Assembly: GCA_022561875.1 (NCBI GenBank)
Contig: JADFQJ010000002.1
Location: 1 to 64,000, forward strand
DNA: 64,000 bases
Source of the DNA: Bacteroidota bacterium
Lineage (GTDB): Bacteria > Bacteroidota > Bacteroidia > Bacteroidales > VadinHA17
Reading direction: 5' to 3'
Below are positions 37,120-46,355 of the stretch, piece after piece. Every line of letters begins with the position of its first letter. Positions within the stretch are counted from its first letter, which is position 1. The notes below the pieces were generated by a model. The model was not told the origin of the DNA, searched no databases, and saw nothing but the letters and a program-made list of their open reading frames with translations. The position numbers and the translations under genes are program-made.

Positions 37120-37245
37120 CTACGCAGTTTCTTCAGTCTGCTCAGTGTCTGCATTACTGTATGCAGGACATATTTCCCTGTTGCAGGAACTGAGAATTAC
37201 ACCCAACACCAGGCAGGCGGCAAATACTATCGCTAACTTTTTCAT
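37120..37245 (-). CDS. Small lipoprotein (41 aa)
   Basis: An ATG at 37245 opens a 41-codon frame: MKKLAIVFAACLVLGVILSS then CNREICPAYSNADTEQTEETA. The first 20 residues are a lipoprotein signal with the lipobox LSSC; Cys21 would be the lipidated N-terminus. The mature part is only 21 residues and keeps the motif CPAYS, which I have seen in small lipoproteins of other Bacteroidetes. Function is unknown. It is short enough to be missed by length-filtered gene finding. Confidence 0.72.
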   Translation of the reverse strand: MKKLAIVFAACLVLGVILSSCNREICPAYSNADTEQTEETA

Positions 37246-37856
37246 AATTGTAAAGTTTGATGCCAAAATAAGTATTTTCCTTCGATAGAAAAATATTTAT
37301 TGTAAAACAAAATTAATTTATTTTTTATTAAAAAAAAATATAGAGACAGTCAAAAAAAATTACTATTCGTAACTATTCAGTTTCTTAAGTTTGGAATGCC
37401 TATACTTCGACAAAACGCTCAGTATGAAAAATGGCTGATCTCATTATACTTTGCATTTTTAAGTCTGCAATCTTCAGTCCCGGAAAAACAGAAATCTTCG
37501 ATTTCATATTTTTCCGGGGATCCTCGAAAATTTACGTAAATCGCAGATTTGCTAATTTTCGGGATCAGCAGTCGGCAATCTGAAGACAAAGTTTGTCATT
37601 TTTTCCTATAAGGTTTAGTAAGTAAACGGATTTTGCGAACGCAGTGAAGCAATCTTTTATGGTTTTTCGTTAAACTCATGATAGTTTATTTATTTGGCAT
37701 TCCGGATGTGATTGACAGATTGCTTCGTCGCTATGCTCCTCGCAAAATCTTTTTTCATCCCTTGCCTTCTTCAATCATTATTAGTCATTCGAACTTCGTC
37801 TTTCCAAAAGGCTCTCTAAAACGTATTACAATTAACTAATAACATATAACTTTTAT
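37246..37856. other. Gene-free stretch with inverted repeats
   Basis: The stretch holds a 32-bp dispersed repeat (37429-37460, see 46194) and paired phrases such as CTGCAATCTTCAG and GGCAATCTGAAG around a GATTT-rich section. GATTTTGCGA...GAAGCAATCT (37629-37655) is roughly complementary to AGATTGCTTC...TCGCAAAATC (37717-37749), giving an imperfect inverted repeat of about 120 bp overall. No coding frame was found. Confidence 0.5.
37629..37749. repeat. Imperfect inverted repeat
   Basis: GATTTTGCGAACGCAGTGAA followed by GCAATCT (37629-37655) mirrors AGATTGCTTCGTCG...TCGCAAAATC (37717-37749) around a 61-bp centre. The right arm resembles the GATTGCTTCG...CTCGCAA intergenic repeats found in many genomes. 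Confidence 0.5.
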
Positions 37857-38534
37857 CTACATGAAAGGCGCTGCTGACTGCCGACTGTGGACTGCCGACT
37901 GTGGACTGCCGACATCCTCATCCTTAGCGGGTTGTGGTTTAATGTTTATCCTTTCACCACTTTTTTTGTCGAATCTGACACTGTTACCATATTGCCACTC
38001 TGAATAAACAATGTTCGGATCGGTTGGGTCGATAGCTTGCCAGAATCCATCACCACCGGCAGTAACAATAAATTCGCCGGCAGTAACCCCGGCAGAACTC
38101 AAATTCTGAGACGGCCCGCCAAAGCTGTTATTATCCTGGGTTCCGCCATAAACATTATAAAAAGGTTTGTCATTATCCACTGCCACCCTGTAAAACTGGG
38201 TAACCGGCAGGTTTGATTTAAAGATATAGTTTTTTCCGCCATCAAACGATTCGTAAACACCTCCGTCTCCGCCAATAAGAAAGTGCTTTGTATCATCAGG
38301 GTCGATCCACATTGCATGGTCATCCACATGGCGACTTTCGTTCCCTATTGAATTCCATGTTTTTCCACCATCTGTAGTGACCTTTGCTCTGGTTTCCATG
38401 CTGTAAACTTTATCAACATCAACCGGGTCACAATATATCTCGTTGTAATACTGACCGCTTGAATGGTGGTCGCTCATCTTTTTCCATGATTCCCCCCGGT
38501 TTACAGAACGGAAAAACCCGCCCTTTTTCTTATA
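37857..38534 (-). pseudogene. Internal fragment of a BNR/sortilin-like repeat protein
   Basis: The frame reads KKKGGFFRSVNRGESWKKMS near 38530 and continues through DGGKTWNSIGNESRHVDDHA, GGDGGVYESFDGGKNYIFKS and FYNVYGGTQDNNS. These are the DGG..W BNR turns of the large (about 1,000-residue) VPS10/sortilin-like family of Bacteroidetes. The first half is missing: a TGA stands right before KKKGG, 17 bp from the stop of the T9SS protein gene. The end is also missing: after KPQPAKDED the frame runs into an ACTGCCGACTGTGG word repeat. Both ends cut make it a dead fragment; the open frame that remains (207 codons from ATG 38477) could be called as a gene by mistake. Confidence 0.8.
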
Positions 38535-38551
38535 TCAAATATGCTACCTGG

Positions 38552-41500
38552 TTACCGGATCAGGATCTTTTCAACCATGGTTTTGTTACCATCGTTGATT
38601 CTCAGGAAGTACAATCCTTTACCAAATTTTGTCAGGTCAATAATCTCACTGAAACCGGCGGGATCATTGATCACATTCCTGTAAAGGATCTGTCCCTGCA
38701 GATTTATTATCTCAATTCCAAGACTTTCGTTTTTGACATTGTTTACTACGAGCCTAAACAAACCATTGCCCGGGTTTGGATATACGCGGATATTTACCCC
38801 GGCAAACGGATCGTTTACAACTGTCACATCTTCAATGTCACCGGCATCTCTCGGGATGATCTTATAATCACCGGATGAGTAATACATCACACCGGTAACC
38901 CGGTAAATATTTGATATTGTGAATGCATCGGTACCTGTGTAATCATATATATAATCATCTACAATAATAACACCTGAGCCATCATTCAGTTCAACCTCGT
39001 CATAACCCAGATCGTTATCGATACATTCGGCATTTTCAACAGTGACCAGCACACCTTCAAATGGCTCGGGATCAGTTTCGCCCGTTGTGATGATCAACGG
39101 ATCAGGCAATGTATTACCGCTACTGTTTTCGATGTATTCAACTACATCGGATACCTGGGTTACATTGTAGTATTCGTTAACTGTTCCCACAAGAGTCAGA
39201 CTGTCACCCAGTTGAGTGCTGTCGCGTCCGGGATCATAAACATACATCCCGTTCCAGACACTTGCACTGTCCTGCAGGAAATAACCTTTAAAGTCGTCCT
39301 GGAAAATATAAATGGCAGTGACAATTCCGCTTACTCTTACCTGTTCGTTAATATGCTGCGAATCGCCGGATGTTTCTGTTGTATACTGGATATCGTAAAT
39401 TGACATATCAGGTATAACTTCTTCCGTGATCGTAACTGTCCAGTCTTGTATTGATATACCATCCTCAGCAGTTACAGTATATACAACAGGATCAGTGAAA
39501 TTCTGTGCTGCACCTGATAGAGGCACAATTGTGGCATGGGAAGAAATCTCTATCTCAGGAGTTAGTGCAGTTAAACCAGTCAGGTATTCAACTTCGGCTG
39601 TAACAGTGTGATTTGCAGTATCGATCACTGCATTACCAATCTGATCGTCTACCACAAATAAAGTTATGTCGGTTTCAGTGCTTGACGCAGAAGCCATGGT
39701 TACATTAATGGTCCAGTCCTGGAAAGTCAATTCGTCTTCAGCTGTAACGGTTAAAGTAACGGTGCTTGAGAAATCGACTGTATCACCGGTAGCAGGATCA
39801 CTGGCAGCTCCTTCAGAGAGGGTGATATCCGGTACCAGAGAATCGACAACTGCATCATAGCCAAACATAATTTCCACATCAACTGTATAAGCTATGGTGT
39901 CAATTACGGTATTAGTTGTGATGTTATTCCCGAGGGTATCTTTAAGCACAAATCCAAGGATATTTGTTTCATCGCTTGCATCCGGTGTGGCATATCCAAG
40001 ATTAGTAACGAAATTCTGATCGAATACTCTCCATTCGGAATCTTCGGAATTGGTGCCTGCAGATTCGGTGAAGTCAGTGTTTCCTATGGATATAGTAGCT
40101 TTTCTCATAAGAGTGTGGTCTTTGGTAGCGGCAGTTACTCCTGCAACATCCCAACCATCGCCCGGATCTCCATCGTTGTAACCAATAACATCGATGAAAG
40201 AGGATGTATGATCATCGTCCCACGATCCTTCAAGCAATTTAGCAAGCGCCCGTCCGTCGTTACCATTGTGATTTGTAGCGAAACTCCATATTGTGTCAAC
40301 GACAGCAGCCGAATCAATAAGCGAGAAATCAAAGCCGGGATGGATTAATACATACACATCTCCCGGATCAAGCATTCCGGTTAACGGATCGGGATCATGC
40401 CAGCTTCCGCCATTTATATTTATTGCAATTCCATATTTGGAAAGGTCAACAGTTTCGTCTGTCGGGTTAAATATCTCAAGAGCTTTGTTATAGCTGTTTC
40501 CTTCGACATATTCTGAAAAATAGAGTTCGTTTGAAGCAACAGTGAAGCTCCATGTGTCGCTGCCTGTAACTGCTTCAAATTCTGTATCTTTCCAGTCGGT
40601 TACAATACCTGCATCAATTTCGAAATAATATTCAGTCCCAGGCTCCAGTGGCAATTCCGGTGTAAATGAGAGCAAGTTCCGATCAAAATAAATCTCGGTC
40701 ACATCAAATGTATCTACAGGAGTTCCGTCAGCTTCATACAGGTAAATATTTCCGGCACCCACTGTAATCTCTTCTGTAAAGTAAAGAGTGAATTGACCTG
40801 CAGGCGGAAAACCGGTTGAACCGTTAGCCGGTACAGTATTCTCTATCATGGGTGGTATAGTATCGATCAGGTAGATAAGCAATGAGTCAAAGTTGAGTCC
40901 GGTATCTTCTGCGTCATAGAGATAGAATTTAACTGAATCAGTATTTGCTTCGTATGGTATCCATAACGTAAAGTGACCGATATCTGCAGCAACAGGAGCA
41001 GGATTTTCATACTCATCCACAGTTAATAAAAAGTCACTGCTATCGGCATAATCGTAAACTCCAATCAGTATACTGTCTACCTTAACAGCATCCCATTCAA
41101 ATGTAAGTGTGTCTCCTACATATACCGTATCATTGGATTGCGGATTTGTAAAGGCAAGAAACCAGCTATCCACAAAATAAGCCGGACCAACAATATCCTG
41201 GAACAAACTATCTGCTGCATCATGGATAAGAAAATCGTACTTGCCGGAATCAGCGTCGTGTGGTATTCTCATTTTGTAAATACTATCGCCGGCAGGAATT
41301 GGTTCTCCAACTTCCGGGTCACCCTTTACATAGGAATATGCATCTTCAGCATAGCTGTATATTGCAATCATCACTTCACTGATATTAGCAGATGCCCATT
41401 GAAAAGTAATAGTGTCTCCAAGTTCCAGAGTATCGTTAACTTCCGGTTTAACCCACGATAGAGACTTCGTGGCTGTTGTGGTGCAGTCGAGCAGAACCGG

Positions 41501-42391
41501 AATAGCCTGAACGTTAGGTGTAGGTTCATCATCCTGTGCTACAACATAGATGTCATATGCTGTTTCGGGTGTTACATCTTCTATCCATCGCAGGTATTCG
41601 GTATTAGCAGTGGTAACATCTATGGAATCATGTACACAGACTGTCACTGTATCATATGGTTCACCTGCAATAACCTGTCCTGCGTCAGGAGCAGTAGCTC
41701 CATCATACAGAACAATGTAATAAACTTTGCCCGGTTCATCCATACTTACAGCGATTTGCCATTTAGTATCGAGCATTGAATATATATACGGGTAATCTGT
41801 GGTCCAGACCGGCGGGTCGGTATCTGAAGGTGCTGCACCAAGGGTTTGATCATTATTAGCTGCTCCAATTGTGTTAGCTGCAGGTGAAGCCCATGTAAAA
41901 TCACTGTACTGTGTACCGGTTCCGGTAAGTTGAAGCGAATGTCCTACTGCTGTTGAGCTGGTTTCGATTACAAGGATATCCGTACTTGTTTCACCATTGG
42001 CCGGACCATCTGTTGCAGTGATTGACCCTTCATAACTCAGGAACTGGCCTGAGATCAATGTACCCTGGTAGGTAAGACTTATTCCATCAGGACTACCATT
42101 CTGAATGGTGCTAAATACATAGCTGTAAACAGTAAAATCACCGATAGTATTCCCTGCAGTGAAATTATCCATGGTTAAGGTTTTATAACTTTCGTCATTG
42201 TATCCATTATACAGATCGACTGCAAAATCACTGAGAGTTAAACCGCCGGCATTTTCAATCACTATTTCGATAAATTCATCCTGGTCTGCGCCTTCATTAT
42301 CATAATGAAACTCGTTGATCCAGGCATTGGGCTGACTCCAGACACCTGTACTAGATAAAGTAAATAAAAAAAATAGCAGAATTTTTTTCAT
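38552..42391 (-). CDS. Large secreted multidomain protein with T9SS sorting domain
   Basis: At 1,279 residues: signal peptide (1-19), lamin-tail-like domain (about 21-185), an Ig/fibronectin-like region (190-305), two related beta domains (about 310-408 and 412-510, each with G.T.TF.W), an SbsA-type Ig-like domain (512-618: PPMIENTVPANGSTGFPP...), a second lamin-tail domain (620-800), two DUF5018-like repeats (about 830-1010), an OB-fold segment as in YhcR-type proteins (1011-1190), and a C-terminal type A sorting domain (about 1200-1279: VYPNPGNGLFRL...GLYFLRI..G...EKILI). The last sends it through the type IX system to the cell surface. No catalytic domain is visible, so adhesion or scaffolding is possible. 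Confidence 0.9.
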   Translation of the reverse strand: MKKILLFFLFTLSSTGVWSQPNAWINEFHYDNEGADQDEFIEIVIENAGGLTLSDFAVDLYNGYNDESYKTLTMDNFTAGNTIGDFTVYSYVFSTIQNGSPDGISLTYQGTLISGQFLSYEGSITATDGPANGETSTDILVIETSSTAVGHSLQLTGTGTQYSDFTWASPAANTIGAANNDQTLGAAPSDTDPPVWTTDYPYIYSMLDTKWQIAVSMDEPGKVYYIVLYDGATAPDAGQVIAGEPYDTVTVCVHDSIDVTTANTEYLRWIEDVTPETAYDIYVVAQDDEPTPNVQAIPVLLDCTTTATKSLSWVKPEVNDTLELGDTITFQWASANISEVMIAIYSYAEDAYSYVKGDPEVGEPIPAGDSIYKMRIPHDADSGKYDFLIHDAADSLFQDIVGPAYFVDSWFLAFTNPQSNDTVYVGDTLTFEWDAVKVDSILIGVYDYADSSDFLLTVDEYENPAPVAADIGHFTLWIPYEANTDSVKFYLYDAEDTGLNFDSLLIYLIDTIPPMIENTVPANGSTGFPPAGQFTLYFTEEITVGAGNIYLYEADGTPVDTFDVTEIYFDRNLLSFTPELPLEPGTEYYFEIDAGIVTDWKDTEFEAVTGSDTWSFTVASNELYFSEYVEGNSYNKALEIFNPTDETVDLSKYGIAININGGSWHDPDPLTGMLDPGDVYVLIHPGFDFSLIDSAAVVDTIWSFATNHNGNDGRALAKLLEGSWDDDHTSSFIDVIGYNDGDPGDGWDVAGVTAATKDHTLMRKATISIGNTDFTESAGTNSEDSEWRVFDQNFVTNLGYATPDASDETNILGFVLKDTLGNNITTNTVIDTIAYTVDVEIMFGYDAVVDSLVPDITLSEGAASDPATGDTVDFSSTVTLTVTAEDELTFQDWTINVTMASASSTETDITLFVVDDQIGNAVIDTANHTVTAEVEYLTGLTALTPEIEISSHATIVPLSGAAQNFTDPVVYTVTAEDGISIQDWTVTITEEVIPDMSIYDIQYTTETSGDSQHINEQVRVSGIVTAIYIFQDDFKGYFLQDSASVWNGMYVYDPGRDSTQLGDSLTLVGTVNEYYNVTQVSDVVEYIENSSGNTLPDPLIITTGETDPEPFEGVLVTVENAECIDNDLGYDEVELNDGSGVIIVDDYIYDYTGTDAFTISNIYRVTGVMYYSSGDYKIIPRDAGDIEDVTVVNDPFAGVNIRVYPNPGNGLFRLVVNNVKNESLGIEIINLQGQILYRNVINDPAGFSEIIDLTKFGKGLYFLRINDGNKTMVEKILIR

Positions 42392-43034
42392 AAGGATTAC
42401 ATTTTAAAAGTTATACAAGAGGTTCATATAAGTATTAAAACTCACCATAGAAGAAAAAGATAAGAAAAAGAAAAAGTTTAGTATTTAGTTGTACAAAACC
42501 TGACTGAAAATATACGGATTTTTCCGGGGAAATAAAAGATGGTTATTACTATGTTATTAACATTTTTTGGAAGGCTATGATATTCAGGTAATTTGCTTTT
42601 TCAGCGTTCTGACCGGTTGTTAATTAATTCAGCATTCTGCTTCTACTTATCTCCGGAGTTTCATATAAGCTATATCTTTTTTCCCACCGGTCTGACCGGT
42701 TATTGTAAACCAACATGAGTTCGATAAAAATAGGAGGGGGTCAGCTTAGTGCGGATTATCCACTATAGTTTGAAATTTAATTATGTTATTATTTTTCATT
42801 TCTTTATCTTTCATTTGTAACATAAAATTCCCGGGAAATATGTATGGGGCTGATGATTACGCACCTCATTACCTCATCACAATTTCCTAACTCTTAACAA
42901 TGTGAAAGTTTATTTGTTGATTTGTTGATGAGTTTATTTGTAAGATTTCCAGCGCTACCTAAAATAGATATGTTCCAAACTTCTTAACTCCTAAACTTCT
43001 AAACTTATACACTTATAAACTCTTCATTTCCTCA
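42392..43034. other. Gene-free 640-bp stretch
   Basis: CTGACCGGTT occurs at 42609-42618 and again at 42692-42701, the second as half of the dyad ACCGGTCTGACCGGT. From about 42865 the text becomes word-like (ACCTCATTACCTCATCAC, AACTCCTAAACTTCTAAAC, CCTCATCACCTCATCACC). No coding frame was found. The promoter of the T9SS gene must be near 42400-42480 but I cannot place it. Confidence 0.45.
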
Positions 43035-43625
43035 TCACCTCATCACCCGTCTTCTTTTATAAAATGACGGGATTTCAAACAATTCTTCATTCACCTGTCC
43101 TTCAATAATATTGGTCAGCTCAAAGAATCCTTCACTCTGTGGGAGGTTATAAGTTAATTTTACTGTGATACCATACTTAACCGACTTCCATTGTACAATC
43201 CTTATGACTTCTTCTCCCGATGATAATTTATTGAAAATTGTTTTCCTGCATTCCAGCCCGTTAATGATTTCTGTCCCTGCATCGTTGCTTTGAAGATCAT
43301 CACAAAAAAGGTCCCATGTTCCAAAGGGATCAGACGGTGTTTCTAACCGGTTTCTTATTATGTATGTGCTGTCTTTAGGGTTGAAAACAATTGTCCGGTT
43401 TGTTTCTATGTTTGAGATAAGCAGGATTTTGGCAGGATGTTCATTGTTTTCTATCCTGTACCTTTTGCCCAAAAGCACAAATTTGCCGGTGGGTGCATTT
43501 GGCTGGTTGGATACAAGATCGGCTGAAAGCTGGCTGTTCACAATGCCTCCGGTAAGAAAAAACAGGATAAATAACAGGATTGACTGCCTGTTAATAACCG
43601 ATAAGATTTTATGAACAGGATTCAT
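43035..43625 (-). CDS. Exported protein of unknown function
   Basis: The 196-residue protein has a hydrophobic signal at about 15-31 (ILLFILFFLTGGIVNSQ). The mature part reads like a set of beta strands with two Cys (CDDLQ and GLECRKTIF), ending in a Lys/Arg-rich tail. The pattern G..Y....N......D......GLECRK...... W is reminiscent of DUF4412-type periplasmic proteins, but I cannot assign it with confidence. A MITE-like element lies upstream of its start. Confidence 0.55.
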   Translation of the reverse strand: MNPVHKILSVINRQSILLFILFFLTGGIVNSQLSADLVSNQPNAPTGKFVLLGKRYRIENNEHPAKILLISNIETNRTIVFNPKDSTYIIRNRLETPSDPFGTWDLFCDDLQSNDAGTEIINGLECRKTIFNKLSSGEEVIRIVQWKSVKYGITVKLTYNLPQSEGFFELTNIIEGQVNEELFEIPSFYKRRRVMR

Positions 43626-43651
43626 ATTGCTAAGTTTTCGAAAGACTAATT

Positions 43652-43894
43652 AGTGCCCGTCTATAAAGTCCGAAAGTTTATATAAATATTAAAAATCACA
43701 AAAAACAAGCACCAAATTGTAAATAAATCACAAAAAACAAGCACCAAATTTCAAATAAATTACAATATTCAAAAATCCAATGATCAAAACGGTTTCGGTC
43801 ATTTTTAAAATTGATATTTGGATATTATTTGTTTTTTGTTATTTGATATTTGGTGCTTTAATTACGAAAATGCTTTACTTTATTGACAAACGCT
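43652..43894. mobile_element. MITE-like element, copy 2 (243 bp)
   Basis: AGTGCCCGTCTATAAA (43652-43667) and TTTATTGACAAACGCT (43879-43894) are the inverted ends, matching at about 11 of 16. The first 60 bp closely follow those of copy 1 at 7792, including GTCTATAAAGTCCGAAAGTT. Inside is a duplicated 32-bp unit with AATCACAAAAAACAAGCACC, and the right half has its complement, ATTTGATATTTGGTGCTT. The flanks are AATT and AATC. It ends two bases beyond the stop of the Ldh-family gene. Confidence 0.68.
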
Positions 43895-43896
43895 AA

Positions 43897-44970
43897 TCAC
43901 TTCTCTTCAAAATCAACTTCGAGCTTGTCTGCAATTTCTTTAAGCTCCTTAACTATCGAAGGTAGAATACGAATACCTTCTTTTCCAATTCTTTCTTCAG
44001 CCTCACGCTCGATATCACCGGGTATCAGCACCTGTTTCCCTTTTATAGGTTTTGCATTCCTGAATGTATCTATCCATTTATCCATTCTTGATTTAAAGAC
44101 ATCTGCAGTTTGGAAAGCATCAATTCTCATCGCTCCGAAAAAATGTCCCATACCTTTTCCCACCTGAACTTTAGGCATAGGTAAAAAAGCAAGATTTGGC
44201 GGAATGAATGGTCCGAAATTAGCACCTGAAATAACGCCTGTAAGGATATCTATAATAGCGCCCAAAGCATAACCTTTGTGACTTCCATGTTCCAGGTCGC
44301 CTCCCAGAGGCAGCATTGTTCCGCCCTCTTTCAGGATATCAGGATCATTCGAGGGATTCCCTTCTTTGTCCTGGACAAAACCATAGGCAACCTTTTCTCC
44401 CTTTCTTGCGGCCACGGCAAGCTTTCCCCTGGCAATGGGAGTGGATGAGAAATCAGCGATAAATGCCGGTTGATTCTTTGACGGAACTGCGAAAGCTATG
44501 GGATTGGTACCAAGTAACTTGCTCACTGAATTAGTTGGTGCAACAAGAGGGTTGGCATTGGTCATGGCAATACCGATCATATCATGTTCCAGTGCCATCA
44601 TGGCATAATAACTGCCTATTCCGAAGTGGTTGGAGTTTTGTGTAGCCACCCAGCCTGTTCCGCTTACTTTGGCTTTTTCAATGGCTATTTCCATCGACCG
44701 TGTGGCAGCTAACATACCGATAGCCATATCGCCATCAACAACAGCAGTGCTTGGAGACTCATGAATGATTCTTATCTCGGGCTTGGTGTTTATCCTTCCG
44801 GCTTCCCATAACTGAAAATAATCTTTCATTCTCAGCATACCGTGAGATGGAAGATTTCTTAGTTCGGCACGAAGAAAAACTTTTGCAGCAGCTTCTGCAT
44901 CACGGGTGGGACATCCCATCTTTTCAAACACCTGAATTGTAAAGGATAGTAAATAATCGTATGTATACAT
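43897..44970 (-). CDS. Ldh family (malate/L-lactate type II) oxidoreductase
   Basis: The 357-residue NAD(P)-dependent enzyme has LRAELRNLPSHGMLRMKDY with the conserved His, GWVATQNSNHFGIGSYYAM, MTNANPLVAPT and EHGSHKGYALG. These mark the LDH2/MDH2 family, which reduces 2-oxo acids and shares no fold with classical malate dehydrogenase. Substrates include malate, lactate, ureidoglycolate and sulfolactate; this sequence alone does not decide. No partner gene is close. Confidence 0.92.
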   Translation of the reverse strand: MYTYDYLLSFTIQVFEKMGCPTRDAEAAAKVFLRAELRNLPSHGMLRMKDYFQLWEAGRINTKPEIRIIHESPSTAVVDGDMAIGMLAATRSMEIAIEKAKVSGTGWVATQNSNHFGIGSYYAMMALEHDMIGIAMTNANPLVAPTNSVSKLLGTNPIAFAVPSKNQPAFIADFSSTPIARGKLAVAARKGEKVAYGFVQDKEGNPSNDPDILKEGGTMLPLGGDLEHGSHKGYALGAIIDILTGVISGANFGPFIPPNLAFLPMPKVQVGKGMGHFFGAMRIDAFQTADVFKSRMDKWIDTFRNAKPIKGKQVLIPGDIEREAEERIGKEGIRILPSIVKELKEIADKLEVDFEEK

Positions 44971-44984
44971 GTTTTTGGTTTAAA

Positions 44985-45245
44985 AAGTAAAAAGTAAAAA
45001 GTTTAAAATGCCTGAAATTCAAAATGATTTAAATGCCTAAAATTAAAGAACGTTTGGCGTTAGCCAAACCTCACGAACGGGTAGTGGGAAGGCTTGTGGG
45101 AGTGAGTAATCGTGAGTCGTGAATCGATCCTTCGACTTTTGACTTCTTCTCTTTTTCTTCCTTACTCAACCACTCAACTACTCACCTACTTACCTTTAGT
45201 GCACTTTAAGTACTGATTAGTTACCAAATATTTATTCCTAAATTC
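44985..45245. repeat. Word-like repeat array between two dehydrogenase genes
   Basis: AAAAAGTAAAAAGTAAAAAG, ATGCCTGAAATTC/ATGCCTAAAATT, a TTTGGC-GTTA-GCCAAA hairpin (about 45053-45068), TACTCAACCACTCAACTACT and CTCACCTACTTACC, then CCACTATTCCATTATTCCC. The section with AAGTACTGATTAGTTAC is the complement of 34228-34310. No gene is seen. Confidence 0.65.
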
Positions 45246-45264
45246 CACTATTCCATTATTCCCT

Positions 45265-46038
45265 CTATTCCCTTATTACTTGTTCCCGGTTAAAATAAAT
45301 TGAGTTAGCCTGGGCTTTTGGTGTGACAATAATTTCGTTTATGTTAACATGATCGGGCCGGTTTAATGCAAACCAAATTACATCTGCTACATCTTCACCC
45401 GTTAGAGGTTCTATTCCGGCATATGGAATTCCGGCTTTTTCCCGGTCACCTTTAAACCTTACAAGTGAGAATTCGGTTTCGACCAATCCGGGACTCACTG
45501 AAGTTACTTTTATGCCTTCTTCCAGGAGATCAATTCGCATGGCTTTGTTAATTGCGTCAACAGCATGTTTTGTTCCGCAATAAACATTCCCCTTAAAATA
45601 AACCTCTTTACCGGCTGTTGAAGAGATATTGACAATATGTCCCCGTTTTCTTTTGATCATCAACGGGATCACTGCTTTGGAGATGTATAGAAGACCTTTT
45701 ACGTTAGTATCGATCATGGTTTCCCAGTCATCAATATCAGCATCCTGAAATTTATCCAGGCCTGCAGCAAGTCCTGCATTATTTACCAGGACATCAATCT
45801 GTTTCCAGTTGTCGGGAAGTTCTTTTATCTGTTTAAACACCTCAGCCTGATCCCTGATATCGAATGGAAGTTCAAGGACTTTTACATTAAATTGTGATGT
45901 GAGCTTTTCTCCAAGATCACGGAGAAGTCTCTCTCTGCGTCCGGTAATAATAATATCGAATCCGTTTTGGGCCAGCTTAGCGGCTGTTGCTTTACCTATT
46001 CCTGCTGAGGCGCCCGTGATAAGTGCTGTTTTTTTCAT
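45265..46038 (-). CDS. Short-chain dehydrogenase/reductase
   Basis: The 257-residue protein is a classical SDR: TGASAGIGKATA (cofactor turn), VNNAGLAAG, the catalytic Ser in VNISSTAGK and the catalytic Tyr/Lys in YCGTKHAV. Arg residues after the second strand (TGRRERLL) favour NADPH. Closest by style to the YdfG group of 3-hydroxy acid dehydrogenases such as serine/L-allo-threonine dehydrogenases. Substrate not determined. Confidence 0.92.
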   Translation of the reverse strand: MKKTALITGASAGIGKATAAKLAQNGFDIIITGRRERLLRDLGEKLTSQFNVKVLELPFDIRDQAEVFKQIKELPDNWKQIDVLVNNAGLAAGLDKFQDADIDDWETMIDTNVKGLLYISKAVIPLMIKRKRGHIVNISSTAGKEVYFKGNVYCGTKHAVDAINKAMRIDLLEEGIKVTSVSPGLVETEFSLVRFKGDREKAGIPYAGIEPLTGEDVADVIWFALNRPDHVNINEIIVTPKAQANSIYFNREQVIRE

Positions 46039-46089
46039 ATTTTAACGAAATTCACAGATGTAAAATTAGAAAAAAAGATGAAGCGAAAA

Positions 46090-46300
46090 CATTTTAACAG
46101 CTTTTACTGTAGCTATTCAGTGTCTAAATGAAGAAGTGACTAAAGTGCCTAAAATGCCTGGAAAATTTAGAGCGCCTGAATGAAGAAGTGCTTAAATGGC
46201 TAATCTCATTATACTTTGCATTTTTGCCGATCGCCGACTGCCGGCTGAGGACTGCCGATTGAGGACTGCCGACTGAGGACTGCCGGCTGATTAGTTACCT
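46090..46300. repeat. GACTGCCGGCTGAGG word array and dispersed repeat
   Basis: The spacer holds AAAGTGCCTAAAATGCCTGG, a 32-bp repeat shared with 37429-37460 (here 46194-46225), then GCCGACTGCCGGCTGAGGAC and variants repeated four times to 46290, closing with GGCTGATTAGTTACC. The same ACTGCCGACTG wording caps the broken sortilin-like gene at 37870-37910. No gene is seen. Confidence 0.7.
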
Positions 46301-46305
46301 TTTAT

Positions 46306-46313
46306 TATATTTG
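46306..46313 (+). promoter_or_regulatory. Probable -7 box of ubiE
   Basis: TATATTTG matches TAnnTTTG exactly, 42 bp before the GTG start of ubiE and right after the word array. No clear -33 box is found. Confidence 0.45.
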
Positions 46314-46355
46314 AAAATTATTTACCGATCAATTAATTATTTTTTCTAAAACGAA

